Below, one piece after another: positions 15,732 to 22,688 of a DNA stretch of 35,134 bases. Both the position numbers and the translations under genes were made by a program. This DNA comes from Pseudomonadota bacterium (GTDB lineage: Bacteria > Myxococcota_A > UBA796 > GCA-2862545), in contig PKDJ01000068.1 in the NCBI GenBank assembly GCA_002862545.1, positions 1-35,134 of the forward strand. The letters run 5' to 3'. Every line of letters begins with the position of its first letter. Within the stretch, counting starts at the first letter, position 1. The notes below the pieces were generated by a model. It did not search any database. It was not told where the DNA came from and saw only the letters and a program-made list of their open reading frames with translations.

Positions 15732-16676
15732 CTACTCTCGAGCCGCGCGCACGGCGAAGATGGCTGAGGCGAGGGCTCCTGCGACGAGCGTACCGGCAAG
15801 AGGTGCCCAGCCATCGCCGCCGGTGAACACCGACGCGAGCGGCAGCCAGCTCCCGACTGCGGGATGGGTGTTGCCGAGCGCAATCAGGCCGGTCGCCATG
15901 CCCATGCCAGTGGCGAAGGGACCGGCAAAGCTCTGCTTGAGGCCCGCACGCCCCACGACGACGAGCCCGATCGCGGTCGCTGCCCCGCAGGCTGCTGCGC
16001 CGTGGCGAGCCATCGCAGCAGCGTCAGGTAGACCCATGATGGCTGCGAAGGTCGCGACGCACAGCGCGTAGAAGCTCGACAAGAGCAGCGTGCTCGCGAT
16101 CCAGCGAGCGGCCCCCGGTACCCAGCGCGGGATGGGCAGAGCCAGCTCCGCAGCTAGTGTTCCGTCATCGCGATCCCTCGCCACCATGCCGAGACCAAAG
16201 ACAACGCCGTAGAGTGCGAAGAGCGATGCCACGAGACGACAGACGGCCGCCCCGCTCGGGGCGGCATCCGCGGTCTGCGGCAAGGGAACGACCGGGTCTG
16301 GACGCCAAGGTGCCTCCAGGGCCTCGCGGAGGGCCGCCTCGAGCTGCAGTGCGCGGGGCCCTCGGTCGTTGGTCCAGAGGACCTGCCCGTCGACTGCTGC
16401 CCAGGTGCCGTTCCGCACGGCCTCCCGGGCATCGCTCACGAAGACGGGCTCGAACCCGGCCGCTTCGATGACTCCTCGAAGCTCGGCGGAGACAGCTCGC
16501 GTGACACCGACGGTCTCGGTCGCCTGAAGGCTGGCAAAGACGATCAGGGTGGCAACCAGAGTACCGGCCGTCAGAGCGGTCGGCCAGAGGAGGGAGCGCC
16601 GGACCATCCCCTCGCGGAGCAGGCGACGAACGAGCACCGCCACGAGCTCGACCAGCGCGCGCGCCGTCCGTCTCAA
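15732..16676 (-). CDS. ABC-2 type transporter permease
   Basis: A membrane protein of 314 residues from the TTG at 16676, which overlaps the ATPase stop as TTGA and implies translational coupling. A longer frame to 16760 exists but lies within the ATPase gene. A first transmembrane helix (LTAGTLVATLIVFASL) is followed by an extracytoplasmic domain of about 100 residues (RAVSAELRGVIEAAGFEPVFV). The ABC-2 core comes next, with VFGLGMVARDRDDGTLAAELALPIPR, the typical cytoplasmic loop carrying E/D-x-x-G-T-L before a helix. The remaining helices run to the end. It should pair with the permease-CPBP protein and the ATPase as a heterodimeric exporter resembling NatAB. The substrate cannot be inferred. 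Confidence 0.8.
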   Translation of the reverse strand: MRRTARALVELVAVLVRRLLREGMVRRSLLWPTALTAGTLVATLIVFASLQATETVGVTRAVSAELRGVIEAAGFEPVFVSDAREAVRNGTWAAVDGQVLWTNDRGPRALQLEAALREALEAPWRPDPVVPLPQTADAAPSGAAVCRLVASLFALYGVVFGLGMVARDRDDGTLAAELALPIPRWVPGAARWIASTLLLSSFYALCVATFAAIMGLPDAAAMARHGAAACGAATAIGLVVVGRAGLKQSFAGPFATGMGMATGLIALGNTHPAVGSWLPLASVFTGGDGWAPLAGTLVAGALASAIFAVRAARE

Positions 16677-17401
16677 GGCTCGCCCACGAGCGCCAGGAAG
16701 GCTGCGTCGAGGTCGTCTGCTCCTGCAGCAGCAAGGACCTCGGGCAGCGTGCCCTCGCACACCAGGCGCCCCCGAGCCATCACGCCGATCCGGTCCACGA
16801 CGCGCTCCACCTCTCCCATGATGTGGGACGACAGGACGATCGCTCGTCCCTCGGCGGCTTGCTCTCTCACGAGTGCGAGAACGTCTCGTCGGCCTGGAAC
16901 GTCCAGTCCATCTGTGGGCTCGTCCAGGAGCATGGCGGCTGGGCTGTGCACGAGCGCGCGCGCCAAGACCACGCGTCGCTTCATGCCGGTCGACATGTCG
17001 CCGCAGGGGGTGTCGGCGTACCCCAAGGCCCCCATCCGGTCGAGCAGCGCATCTGCTCTGGCGTCTGGCTCCTCGACGCCTTGAATCCGTGCGAACAGGC
17101 GCACGACCTCTCGGGCCGTGAGGCGCTGGGGTAGGCCTCCCTCGGCAGGGACGTAGGCGATCCTCTCCCGGATGCCGACCGGGTCGGTCGTCCTGGACAG
17201 GCCCGCGACCTCGACGGTCCCGGAGTCCGGGTCGGCAAGTGTCGCGAGGATCCTGAGTGTGGTGGTTTTTCCTGCTCCGTTGGGACCGAGCAGGCCGTAG
17301 ACCTCACCCGGGTGAACAGAGAAGGAGAGGTGGTCGACTGCAGTGACCGTGCCCCGGCCGCTCGCCGGGAAGCGCTTCACCAAGTCCCGCACCACGATCA
17401 T
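16673..17401 (-). CDS. ABC transporter ATP-binding protein (NatA-like)
   Basis: A 242-residue ATPase, first gene of the exporter operon. The ATG at 17401 has GGAG five bases upstream; the frame is open a little further but not conserved. Walker A is GPNGAGKT at residues 39-46. The Q-loop region is replaced by AYVPAEGGLPQRLTARE, as in NatA/drug-exporter ATPases. The signature is MSTGMKRRV at 136-144 (Thr in place of the second Ser/Gly of LSGGMKQR). Walker B is AMLLDEPTDGLD at 156-167, and the H-loop is SSHIMGEVERV with His193. It energises the two downstream permeases. It diverges from the PaaZ-type gene at 17472, with 70 bases between starts that must hold both promoters. Confidence 0.92.
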   Translation of the reverse strand: MIVVRDLVKRFPASGRGTVTAVDHLSFSVHPGEVYGLLGPNGAGKTTTLRILATLADPDSGTVEVAGLSRTTDPVGIRERIAYVPAEGGLPQRLTAREVVRLFARIQGVEEPDARADALLDRMGALGYADTPCGDMSTGMKRRVVLARALVHSPAAMLLDEPTDGLDVPGRRDVLALVREQAAEGRAIVLSSHIMGEVERVVDRIGVMARGRLVCEGTLPEVLAAAGADDLDAAFLALVGEP

Positions 17402-17471
17402 GGCGTCTCCACGGATGGGGGAGGTAACGCAGCGCGTTGGCGGATACCGGGTGCGCCCCACGGAGGAAACG

Positions 17472-19004
17472 ATGGAGCCACTGCGCCACTACCTGGAAGA
17501 TCGCTGGGTCGCCGGAGAGGGAGAGTCCATCCCTGTCCACGATGCCACGACGGGCGACATCGTAGCAGCGGTCTGTCACGGAGGTCTCGACCTCGCCGCG
17601 GCCTACACACATGCTCGAGCTGTCGGTGGTCCGGCCCTGCGCGAGCTCTCGTTCGCGCAGCGTGCAGCCGTTCTCAAGAAGCTGTCGGTAGTGATCCATG
17701 AGAATCGCGAGAGCCTCATCGACGTGAGCCGACAGGGCGGGACGACGCGCGGCGACGCGAAGTTCGACATCGACGGGGCATCCGGCACGCTGTCTTACTA
17801 CGCGTGGCTCGGTCGCGGACTGGGCGATGGGCGAGTGCTGCTCGACGGAGACGCAGAGCCGGTGCTGCGTTCGAAGCGCTTCGTCGCCCAGCACGTCTGG
17901 GTCTCGCGGCATGGCGTCGGCGTGCACATCAACGCGTACAACTTCCCTGCTTGGGGCATGGCCGAGAAGCTCGCCGTTGCTCTGCTCGCCGGTGTGCCCG
18001 TGATCACCAAGCCAGCGCCCGCGACGGCTCCCCTCGCGACGCGCATCGTCGAGCTGTGGGTAGAGGCGGGCGTCCTACCCCCGGGTGCACTGGCGCTGGT
18101 GAACGGCGAGCCGCGCACGCTGCTGGACCACGTCGGGCCGCAGGATGCCGTCGCCTTCACGGGCAGCGCGGAGACCGGGCGTCTCATTCGCAGCCATCCT
18201 GCTGTCGTCCGCCACGCCACTCGGGTCAACGTGGAGGCGGACTCCGTCAATGCAGCCGTTGTTGGACCGGATGTGGAGCCCGGCTCGGACGTGTTCTGGA
18301 TGTTCGTCAACCAGACCGCGACGGAGATCACCCAGAAGGCCGGGCAGAAGTGCACGGCAACCCGTCGAGTTCTGGTGCCGGAGTCTCTACGGGAGGCTGT
18401 CGTGGAGGCACTCGTCGAGCGCCTGTCGACCTCGACCGTTGGCGACCCTGCGGAGAAGGGCACCCGAGTCGGTCCTGTCGTAGACGCAGCGGCACAGCGC
18501 CGAGTGCAAGAAGGGCTCGCGACACTCGAGGCGGCTGGCACCCGCCTGTGGTCCGGGGAGGCCCCGAGCGAGGGTGCCTTCGTCGCGCCCACCTTGCTGG
18601 AGGTGGCCTCCGACACAGCCGTCGTGCACGAGCGAGAGGTCTTCGGACCCGTTGCCTGCCTGCTGCTGTACTCGGGCAGTGCCGAAGAGGCGGTGCAGAT
18701 CGTGGCGCGTGGCGGCGGTGGTCTCGTGTGCAGTCTCTACTCGGATGATCGCCAGTGGGCTGAGTCCGTGGTGCTCGGCCTTGCTCCTTGGCATGGGCGA
18801 ATTCACTGGGGAAGCAAGCGGGTGCACGATCAGAGTCCGGGGCCTGGCGTCGTGCTTCCGGCCTTGGTTCACGGTGGACCCGGGCGGGCTGGTGGTGGCG
18901 AGGAGCTCGGTGGACTCCGAGGCCTGCAGCTCTACCAGCAGCGCACCGTGATTCAGGGCGACCGGGGCCTCCTGCCGAGGATTCTGCCTGTCTCGACAGA
19001 GTGA
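17472..19004 (+). CDS. PaaZ-type aldehyde dehydrogenase (oxepin-CoA/acyl-CoA semialdehyde oxidising), lacking hydratase domain
   Basis: A 510-residue enzyme starting at ATG 17472 behind GGAGGA. It aligns by eye with the N-terminal aldehyde dehydrogenase half of PaaZ and with BoxD: VHINAYNFPAWGM (Asn157), KPAPATAPL (Lys180), VEADSVN (Glu255), AGQKCTATRRV (catalytic Cys294), and the PaaZ-characteristic VHGGPGRAGGGEELGGLR near residue 475. E. coli PaaZ adds a C-terminal MaoC hydratase that opens the oxepin ring; this protein ends soon after the dehydrogenase. It therefore fits BoxD-like 3,4-dehydroadipyl-CoA semialdehyde dehydrogenase, or a PaaZ dehydrogenase working with a separate hydratase. 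No paa or box genes lie beside it. NADP would be the expected cofactor. Family confident, exact substrate not. Confidence 0.85.
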   Translation: MEPLRHYLEDRWVAGEGESIPVHDATTGDIVAAVCHGGLDLAAAYTHARAVGGPALRELSFAQRAAVLKKLSVVIHENRESLIDVSRQGGTTRGDAKFDIDGASGTLSYYAWLGRGLGDGRVLLDGDAEPVLRSKRFVAQHVWVSRHGVGVHINAYNFPAWGMAEKLAVALLAGVPVITKPAPATAPLATRIVELWVEAGVLPPGALALVNGEPRTLLDHVGPQDAVAFTGSAETGRLIRSHPAVVRHATRVNVEADSVNAAVVGPDVEPGSDVFWMFVNQTATEITQKAGQKCTATRRVLVPESLREAVVEALVERLSTSTVGDPAEKGTRVGPVVDAAAQRRVQEGLATLEAAGTRLWSGEAPSEGAFVAPTLLEVASDTAVVHEREVFGPVACLLLYSGSAEEAVQIVARGGGGLVCSLYSDDRQWAESVVLGLAPWHGRIHWGSKRVHDQSPGPGVVLPALVHGGPGRAGGGEELGGLRGLQLYQQRTVIQGDRGLLPRILPVSTE

Positions 19005-19042
19005 CGATATTCTTGCGATAGTGGAACTGTCGTCAGGTTTTT
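19002..19042 (+). terminator. possible intrinsic terminator after the PaaZ-type gene
   Basis: TGACGA at 19002-19007 (including the stop codon) pairs with TCGTCA at 19030-19035, and TTTTT follows at 19038-19042. An alternative pairing CGACAG/CTGTCG overlaps it. The loop is long (22 bases) and the stem only six, so it is a weak candidate, but this is one of the few T-runs in the window. Confidence 0.3.
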
Positions 19043-19169
19043 AGCAACACCCCTGAGGTGGAGCGCGAGGTCTGGGCTTGACTGGGTAGCACTTTTCTGG
19101 CAGTAGTGAAGCACCCTCGCTGGGCGCTTCCCCGCGCCTGCCACATCTGTCCTTCCCGGAGCCACCCCC

Positions 19170-20189
19170 ATGAAGTGGATCGACCCGCCTGACGGGCGGC
19201 CGTGGGCCTTGATCGGCCTGTGTGCTGCCAGCCTCTTTGCCAACGCTGCGCTGGCGGTGTTCGTCTTGTCCGGCGACGAGCCGCAAGTGGAAGCACCGGT
19301 CGTCAGCGAGGCTCCGGCGGTCGTCGAGCTCCCAGAGGATGCACTCGAGCCGTCGCTGCCGCCCGAGGCTGGTGTGGCCAACGTCGGGGATGTGGCGCCG
19401 CTCGAAGATGCGGTGAAGCTGGTTCGAGCCAAGGTCGACCACTCGTTCGCGCGCACGTTCCAGCGGGCGGTGCCCGAGCATGCCGATGTGCTCTCGGCGG
19501 TCTACTCCCGCCTGTTCGTCTGGGACGTGGACGTCCGGAAGGACCTCCAGAAGGGCGATGGGATCGCGGTCGCCTACAGCTGGGATGGTGAGCTCGCCGA
19601 CGTTGCTGTCGCCGAGTTCGAGTCCAACCGACACCGCCGCACGCTCCACGCGTACAAGTTCCAAGCCACGGGAGACGACTGGCCCTCTTGGTGGGATGAG
19701 CAGGGTGTCGAGGTGCCTCGCCGCCTCGTGAACGGCCCCTTGCGCGAGTACGAGCAGATCACGTCGCTGCTCAAGGACCGTCCGACGCATCGTGGCATGG
19801 ACTTCAAGACGCCGATCGGCACTGCACTGTACTCCCCGCGTGCAGGAACGGTCACGCGCACCAACTGGAACACGGTGCCGAATGGCGGCTGTATCGAGGT
19901 GCGGTACTCCGACGGGGTCGTGGCGAAGTTCCTCCACCTCTCCGATGTGAAGGTGTCGGCTGGTGACAGCATTGGCGCGGGTACCCTGATCGGACTCACC
20001 GGCAACACGGGGCGGTCCACCGCTCCACACCTGCACTACGAGCTGGCTCGGGGCGGCAAGGTGCTCGACCCCATCGACTACCACGGCGTGATTCGTCGCA
20101 CGCTCTCCGACGCAGACCGCCCTCGCTTCGAGCGCGAGCGAGCCCGCCTTGAGAAGCTGATCGCGACTGAGCAGACAGCCATGCGCTGA
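19170..20189 (+). CDS. M23-family metallopeptidase (LytM-type murein hydrolase), membrane anchored
   Basis: A 339-residue protein. An N-terminal hydrophobic segment (ALIGLCAASLFANAALAVFVL, about residues 13-33) should be an uncleaved membrane anchor. A Pro/Glu/Val-rich linker (40-70) follows. Residues about 80-195 resemble the domain that precedes M23 in MepM-like proteins (KGDGIAVAYSWDGE, then DEQGVEVPRRLVNGPL). The M23 domain has all expected ligands: HRGMDF (His207, Asp211), LHLS (His256) and HLHYEL (His287, His289). Such enzymes cut peptide cross-links in the murein; complete sites argue it is active. The 165 bases upstream include a TTGACT at 19078 with no convincing -10 behind it. It probably acts at the cell wall during growth or division. 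Confidence 0.88.
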   Translation: MKWIDPPDGRPWALIGLCAASLFANAALAVFVLSGDEPQVEAPVVSEAPAVVELPEDALEPSLPPEAGVANVGDVAPLEDAVKLVRAKVDHSFARTFQRAVPEHADVLSAVYSRLFVWDVDVRKDLQKGDGIAVAYSWDGELADVAVAEFESNRHRRTLHAYKFQATGDDWPSWWDEQGVEVPRRLVNGPLREYEQITSLLKDRPTHRGMDFKTPIGTALYSPRAGTVTRTNWNTVPNGGCIEVRYSDGVVAKFLHLSDVKVSAGDSIGAGTLIGLTGNTGRSTAPHLHYELARGGKVLDPIDYHGVIRRTLSDADRPRFERERARLEKLIATEQTAMR

Positions 20190-20247
20190 GGCCGCTTGTC
20201 GCGTACACCCGCAGAGTGTGTCTGCGAAGCACGATGCGCGACGGGTG

Positions 20248-20276
20248 TTGGCATGTCGGACCGCTTCCGGTACGGT
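20248..20276 (+). promoter_or_regulatory. candidate promoter for the small ORF and its partner
   Basis: TTGGCA at 20248-20253 (five of six matches to TTGACA), a 17-base spacer, and TACGGT at 20271-20276. Transcription would begin near 20283, just ahead of the GGAGG site at 20286-20290. The same -10 hexamer and spacing occur upstream of 5926. Confidence 0.4.
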
Positions 20277-20294
20277 CTTCGTACTGGAGGCTCC

Positions 20295-20447
20295 ATGGCC
20301 GACTCGTTGTCGCTAGCGCTCGCCAAGCTCCGCCGTCGTCTCGAGGACATCACGGCGGCAGCAGATCGGACGCTGCGACCGAAGGCGGTGCCTGTGCCCG
20401 TGCCTGTCTCCTCGGGGCGGCGTCGCAGGGTTGACGCGCCCCGGTGA
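20295..20447 (+). CDS. 50-residue small protein, translationally coupled to next gene
   Basis: The ATG at 20295 sits four bases after GGAGG, and the stop overlaps the next start as GTGA at 20444-20447. The product has a helical, basic first half (LSLALAKLRRRLEDITAAADRTL) and a Pro/Val then Arg-rich tail. There is no signal peptide or membrane segment, and I do not recognise a family. The strong ribosome site, the candidate promoter and the four-base overlap argue that it is a real gene, possibly a regulator or subunit of the following protein. An in-frame GTG/ATG further upstream would add about 33 residues but lacks a comparable ribosome site. Confidence 0.55.
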   Translation: MADSLSLALAKLRRRLEDITAAADRTLRPKAVPVPVPVSSGRRRRVDAPR

Positions 20448-21571
20448 CCGATCCGCTCACGCTGCTGGTGGCGGTCGTGGCCATCGGCACTGCGGCAGTC
20501 GCCGCCTGGCTGCATCAACCGAGGCCTCCCGAGCTGGAGGCGGAGCGCTGGTTCAAGGTCTGGCTGGCGACGCGCCTTCGCGGGCGTGTCGAGGCGGCTG
20601 GAGGCGACGCGGATGCCTGGACGGCTGAGGTGCTTCGCTTCGTGCCGTTCCATCCCGCTGGACGGCATCCGGAGGGGAAGGTCGCGTCACCACACACCTG
20701 GCGGCCGGCGGATGCATGGCTGGAGGGGGAGGAGTCCCTCGTTCAGAGGTTGGCTGCGCTCTCCTCGCCCCGAGAGCGGTGGACGCTGCTCTACGACCGT
20801 GACGAGCGTGGCCTCGAGGCTCGACTGGCCGATCCGGTGACCCTGGGCCCTGCCTACGATCCCGGCCGCATTCTGGGTCCTGGGCACTCGTGGGATGCGG
20901 TGGCCACTGGCGGACTCACGGAGGCTCTCGCCGCTCGGATCGGAGCGCGCTGGGTCTTGGTCGACGGCCGCGAGGCATCCGGGCCCGACCTGCTTGCTGC
21001 TCTGGGGGCGCAGCTGCCGGCTTCAGTGCGAGTACCGTGGAGTGATGGCGACCTCGACGCGACGGTAGAGCGCACCCACGTGCTGCTTCAGGGGCTTGTA
21101 CCCAGCCCGGCTGACCGCCTGGTGGTCGTCGGCGCTGGGCTGGGCATTCAGGTGGTCCTCCGAGTGTTGGTCCGTGATCCGGGCCTGAGGGATCGCGTCA
21201 TCGCGGTCGTGAGTGTCGGGGGAGTCCTCGCGGGCATGCCGGATGAGGAGGGGGCGCTCGGCCAAGCTGCGGTCAAGGACTGGATGGCCAGGTGGTTCGG
21301 ACACGACACGCTGGACACCGATGCTCTGGTCCCTACGCCTTACCTGTCGCTGCAGTGGTGGGATCCGGAGGTGGAGCCGCCCGGTGTTGCTGGTCTGCCG
21401 CTCGCGTCAGCACGCTGGCCGACTCCACGGGCCGTCGCCGACGTTCCGGCGTCCATCGCTCCCACCGAGCTGGGGCTCCTCCCAGCCGATCCTGCGATTC
21501 CTCTGGATGCCGTTGCGGAGTCGTTGGTCGGTGTGACGGTTGGGATGGTGCTTGCCTGGCGCGGTGACTGA
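20444..21571 (+). CDS. hypothetical membrane-anchored protein
   Basis: A 375-residue protein starting at a GTG that overlaps the previous stop by four bases. One N-terminal transmembrane helix (LTLLVAVVAIGTAAVAAWL, residues 5-23) is followed by a soluble domain of about 350 residues. The region 215-265 (DRLVVVGAGLGIQVVLRVLV, then RVIAVVSVGGVLAGMPDEEG) has the look of a nucleotide-binding or alpha/beta-hydrolase strand-turn-helix, but no catalytic Ser, His or glycine-rich motif is convincing: the turn reads GAGLG where a hydrolase would have GxSxG. I therefore leave the function open. It ends 30 bases before the chromate transporter, so the small ORF, this gene and the transporter may form one transcript. 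Confidence 0.55.
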   Translation: MTDPLTLLVAVVAIGTAAVAAWLHQPRPPELEAERWFKVWLATRLRGRVEAAGGDADAWTAEVLRFVPFHPAGRHPEGKVASPHTWRPADAWLEGEESLVQRLAALSSPRERWTLLYDRDERGLEARLADPVTLGPAYDPGRILGPGHSWDAVATGGLTEALAARIGARWVLVDGREASGPDLLAALGAQLPASVRVPWSDGDLDATVERTHVLLQGLVPSPADRLVVVGAGLGIQVVLRVLVRDPGLRDRVIAVVSVGGVLAGMPDEEGALGQAAVKDWMARWFGHDTLDTDALVPTPYLSLQWWDPEVEPPGVAGLPLASARWPTPRAVADVPASIAPTELGLLPADPAIPLDAVAESLVGVTVGMVLAWRGD

Positions 21572-21601
21572 GCGGGGCCTAGCAGGGGCGCGGAGGTGCC
21601 C

Positions 21602-22120
21602 GTGCTCTGGTCACTGTTCGTGGGCTTCGCCCGTATCGGGACGCTGGGCTTCGGTGGAGGCCCGTCGATGTTGCCATTGCTCCAGGCCGAGTGCGTTGGG
21701 AGTGGGTGGATCTCGGACGAGGAGTTCCTCGAGGGGCTGGCTGTCGGCAGTGCCTTGCCCGGGCCAATCGCGACGAAGATGGCGGTGTACGTGGGCTGGC
21801 ACACGGCGGGTGCCGCGGGCGCGCTGGTCGCTGCCCTCGGCGTGGTCCTGCCGTCCGCTGTGTTGATGGTCTCGCTTGGCGCGGTCGTGCTGCGGTATCG
21901 AGCACACCCTGCGGTCGCCGGGGCCCTCACCGCCATCAAGCCTGCCGTGATCGGGATGTTGGCCTTCGTGGCATGGGAGCTTGCCCCTGGTGCCATCACA
22001 GGGACGGTCGGGCTTGGAGTCGCACTTGGGGCCTTCAGCCTCATGGCCTTCGCGAAGGTCCACCCCGGAGCCGTGATCGTGATCGCGGCCGCCTTGGGGG
22101 CCGCGGCACTGCGCCCCTGA
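21602..22120 (+). CDS. short-chain CHR-family chromate transporter
   Basis: A 172-residue membrane protein. I chose GTG 21602, five bases after GGAGG, over the GTG two codons upstream. The N-terminus (FVGFARIGTLGFGGGPSMLPLL) is the CHR signature with the conserved GFGG and P; SALPGPIATKMAVYVGW and KPAVIGMLAFVAWE match the usual second and third blocks. Full-length ChrA has two such halves; short members of about 170-190 residues are normally encoded as adjacent pairs that dimerise. Here no second copy is beside it, so it would act as a homodimer or with a partner elsewhere. Members export chromate, though some transport other anions. It converges on the Hsp20 gene with a 29-base gap. Confidence 0.85.
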   Translation: MLWSLFVGFARIGTLGFGGGPSMLPLLQAECVGSGWISDEEFLEGLAVGSALPGPIATKMAVYVGWHTAGAAGALVAALGVVLPSAVLMVSLGAVVLRYRAHPAVAGALTAIKPAVIGMLAFVAWELAPGAITGTVGLGVALGAFSLMAFAKVHPGAVIVIAAALGAAALRP

Positions 22121-22149
22121 GGGTGCGGTGTGGGAGTCCGCGACGATGG

Positions 22150-22578
22150 CTACTCGATGGGCACCGTGCGTTTACCGGCCGCACTGGTCCGAGGGAGGTC
22201 GACCGTCAGGAGTCCGTTGTCCATCCGCGCCCTGATGGACTCCTGAATCACCTGGAAGGGCAGCAGAAACTCTCGCCGGAACGGACCGGTCGAGCGCTCG
22301 GAGACCCGGGCACTCAGCCCACCCCTCGCGTCAGGCTTCTTGCCACTCACGACGAGCCGAGCCCCCGAGACCTCCACGGCGATGGAGTCGCGTGGCACGC
22401 CAGGGAGCTCGAGGAGCAGGCGCCACCCCTTGTCGGTCTCCAGGACGTCGACATCGGGGGAGAAGCGCGCCTGACGCTTCGCGTCGGGCAGGCTCGGGTT
22501 CACGATGTCCCGCAGGAGTGGATCGCGAGCGATCAGTCGCTGGAGATTGCGAAGCGCGAGGTCAGCGGTGTCTGGCAC
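22150..22578 (-). CDS. Hsp20/alpha-crystallin small heat shock protein
   Basis: A 142-residue chaperone, GTG start with GGAGGG upstream. The alpha-crystallin domain spans residues about 40-130: FSPDVDVLETDKGWRLLLELPGV, then DSIAVEVSGARLVVSGKK, the loop and FRREFLLPF, then IRARMDNGLLTVDLPR with the conserved A/G-x-x-x-n-G-v-L motif. A short C-terminal tail ends in TVPIE, a form of the I/V-x-I/V assembly motif. The N-terminal 40 residues are helical (DLALRNLQRLIARD). Such proteins bind unfolding clients and hold them for refolding. It diverges from the deacylase gene. No heat-shock inverted repeat (CIRCE or ROSE-like) is recognisable in the 110-base gap. Confidence 0.9.
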   Translation of the reverse strand: MPDTADLALRNLQRLIARDPLLRDIVNPSLPDAKRQARFSPDVDVLETDKGWRLLLELPGVPRDSIAVEVSGARLVVSGKKPDARGGLSARVSERSTGPFRREFLLPFQVIQESIRARMDNGLLTVDLPRTSAAGKRTVPIE

Positions 22579-22658
22579 GGAACCCTCCGTGAGCAGGATG
22601 CCACAGGACGCAGCTTCGAGGTGATCCGCAATCGTACACTCGACCTCGACTCGCTGTT

Positions 22659-22672
22659 CGGTGTATGCACCG
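22659..22672. repeat. short palindrome in the hsp20/deacylase divergent region
   Basis: CGGTG-TATG-CACCG, a perfect 5-bp inverted repeat with a 4-base centre, lies 17 bases before the start of the deacylase gene and about 80 bases before hsp20. It could be an operator or a small leader hairpin. Nothing else in the gap stands out; a TCGACC/TATGCA pair with an 18-base spacer is a poor promoter match. Confidence 0.25.
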
Positions 22673-22688
22673 GCGGTTGGGAGACGAG

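Noticed and set aside
20444-21571. Alpha/beta hydrolase identity for the unknown membrane-anchored protein
   Set aside because: The candidate nucleophile elbow is GAGLG with no serine, and no matching His/Asp pair could be placed.
22575-22600. TGGCACGGAACC as a second sigma-54 promoter
   Set aside because: The -24-like half is present but the required TTGC at -12 is missing, and the site lies at the hsp20 start.
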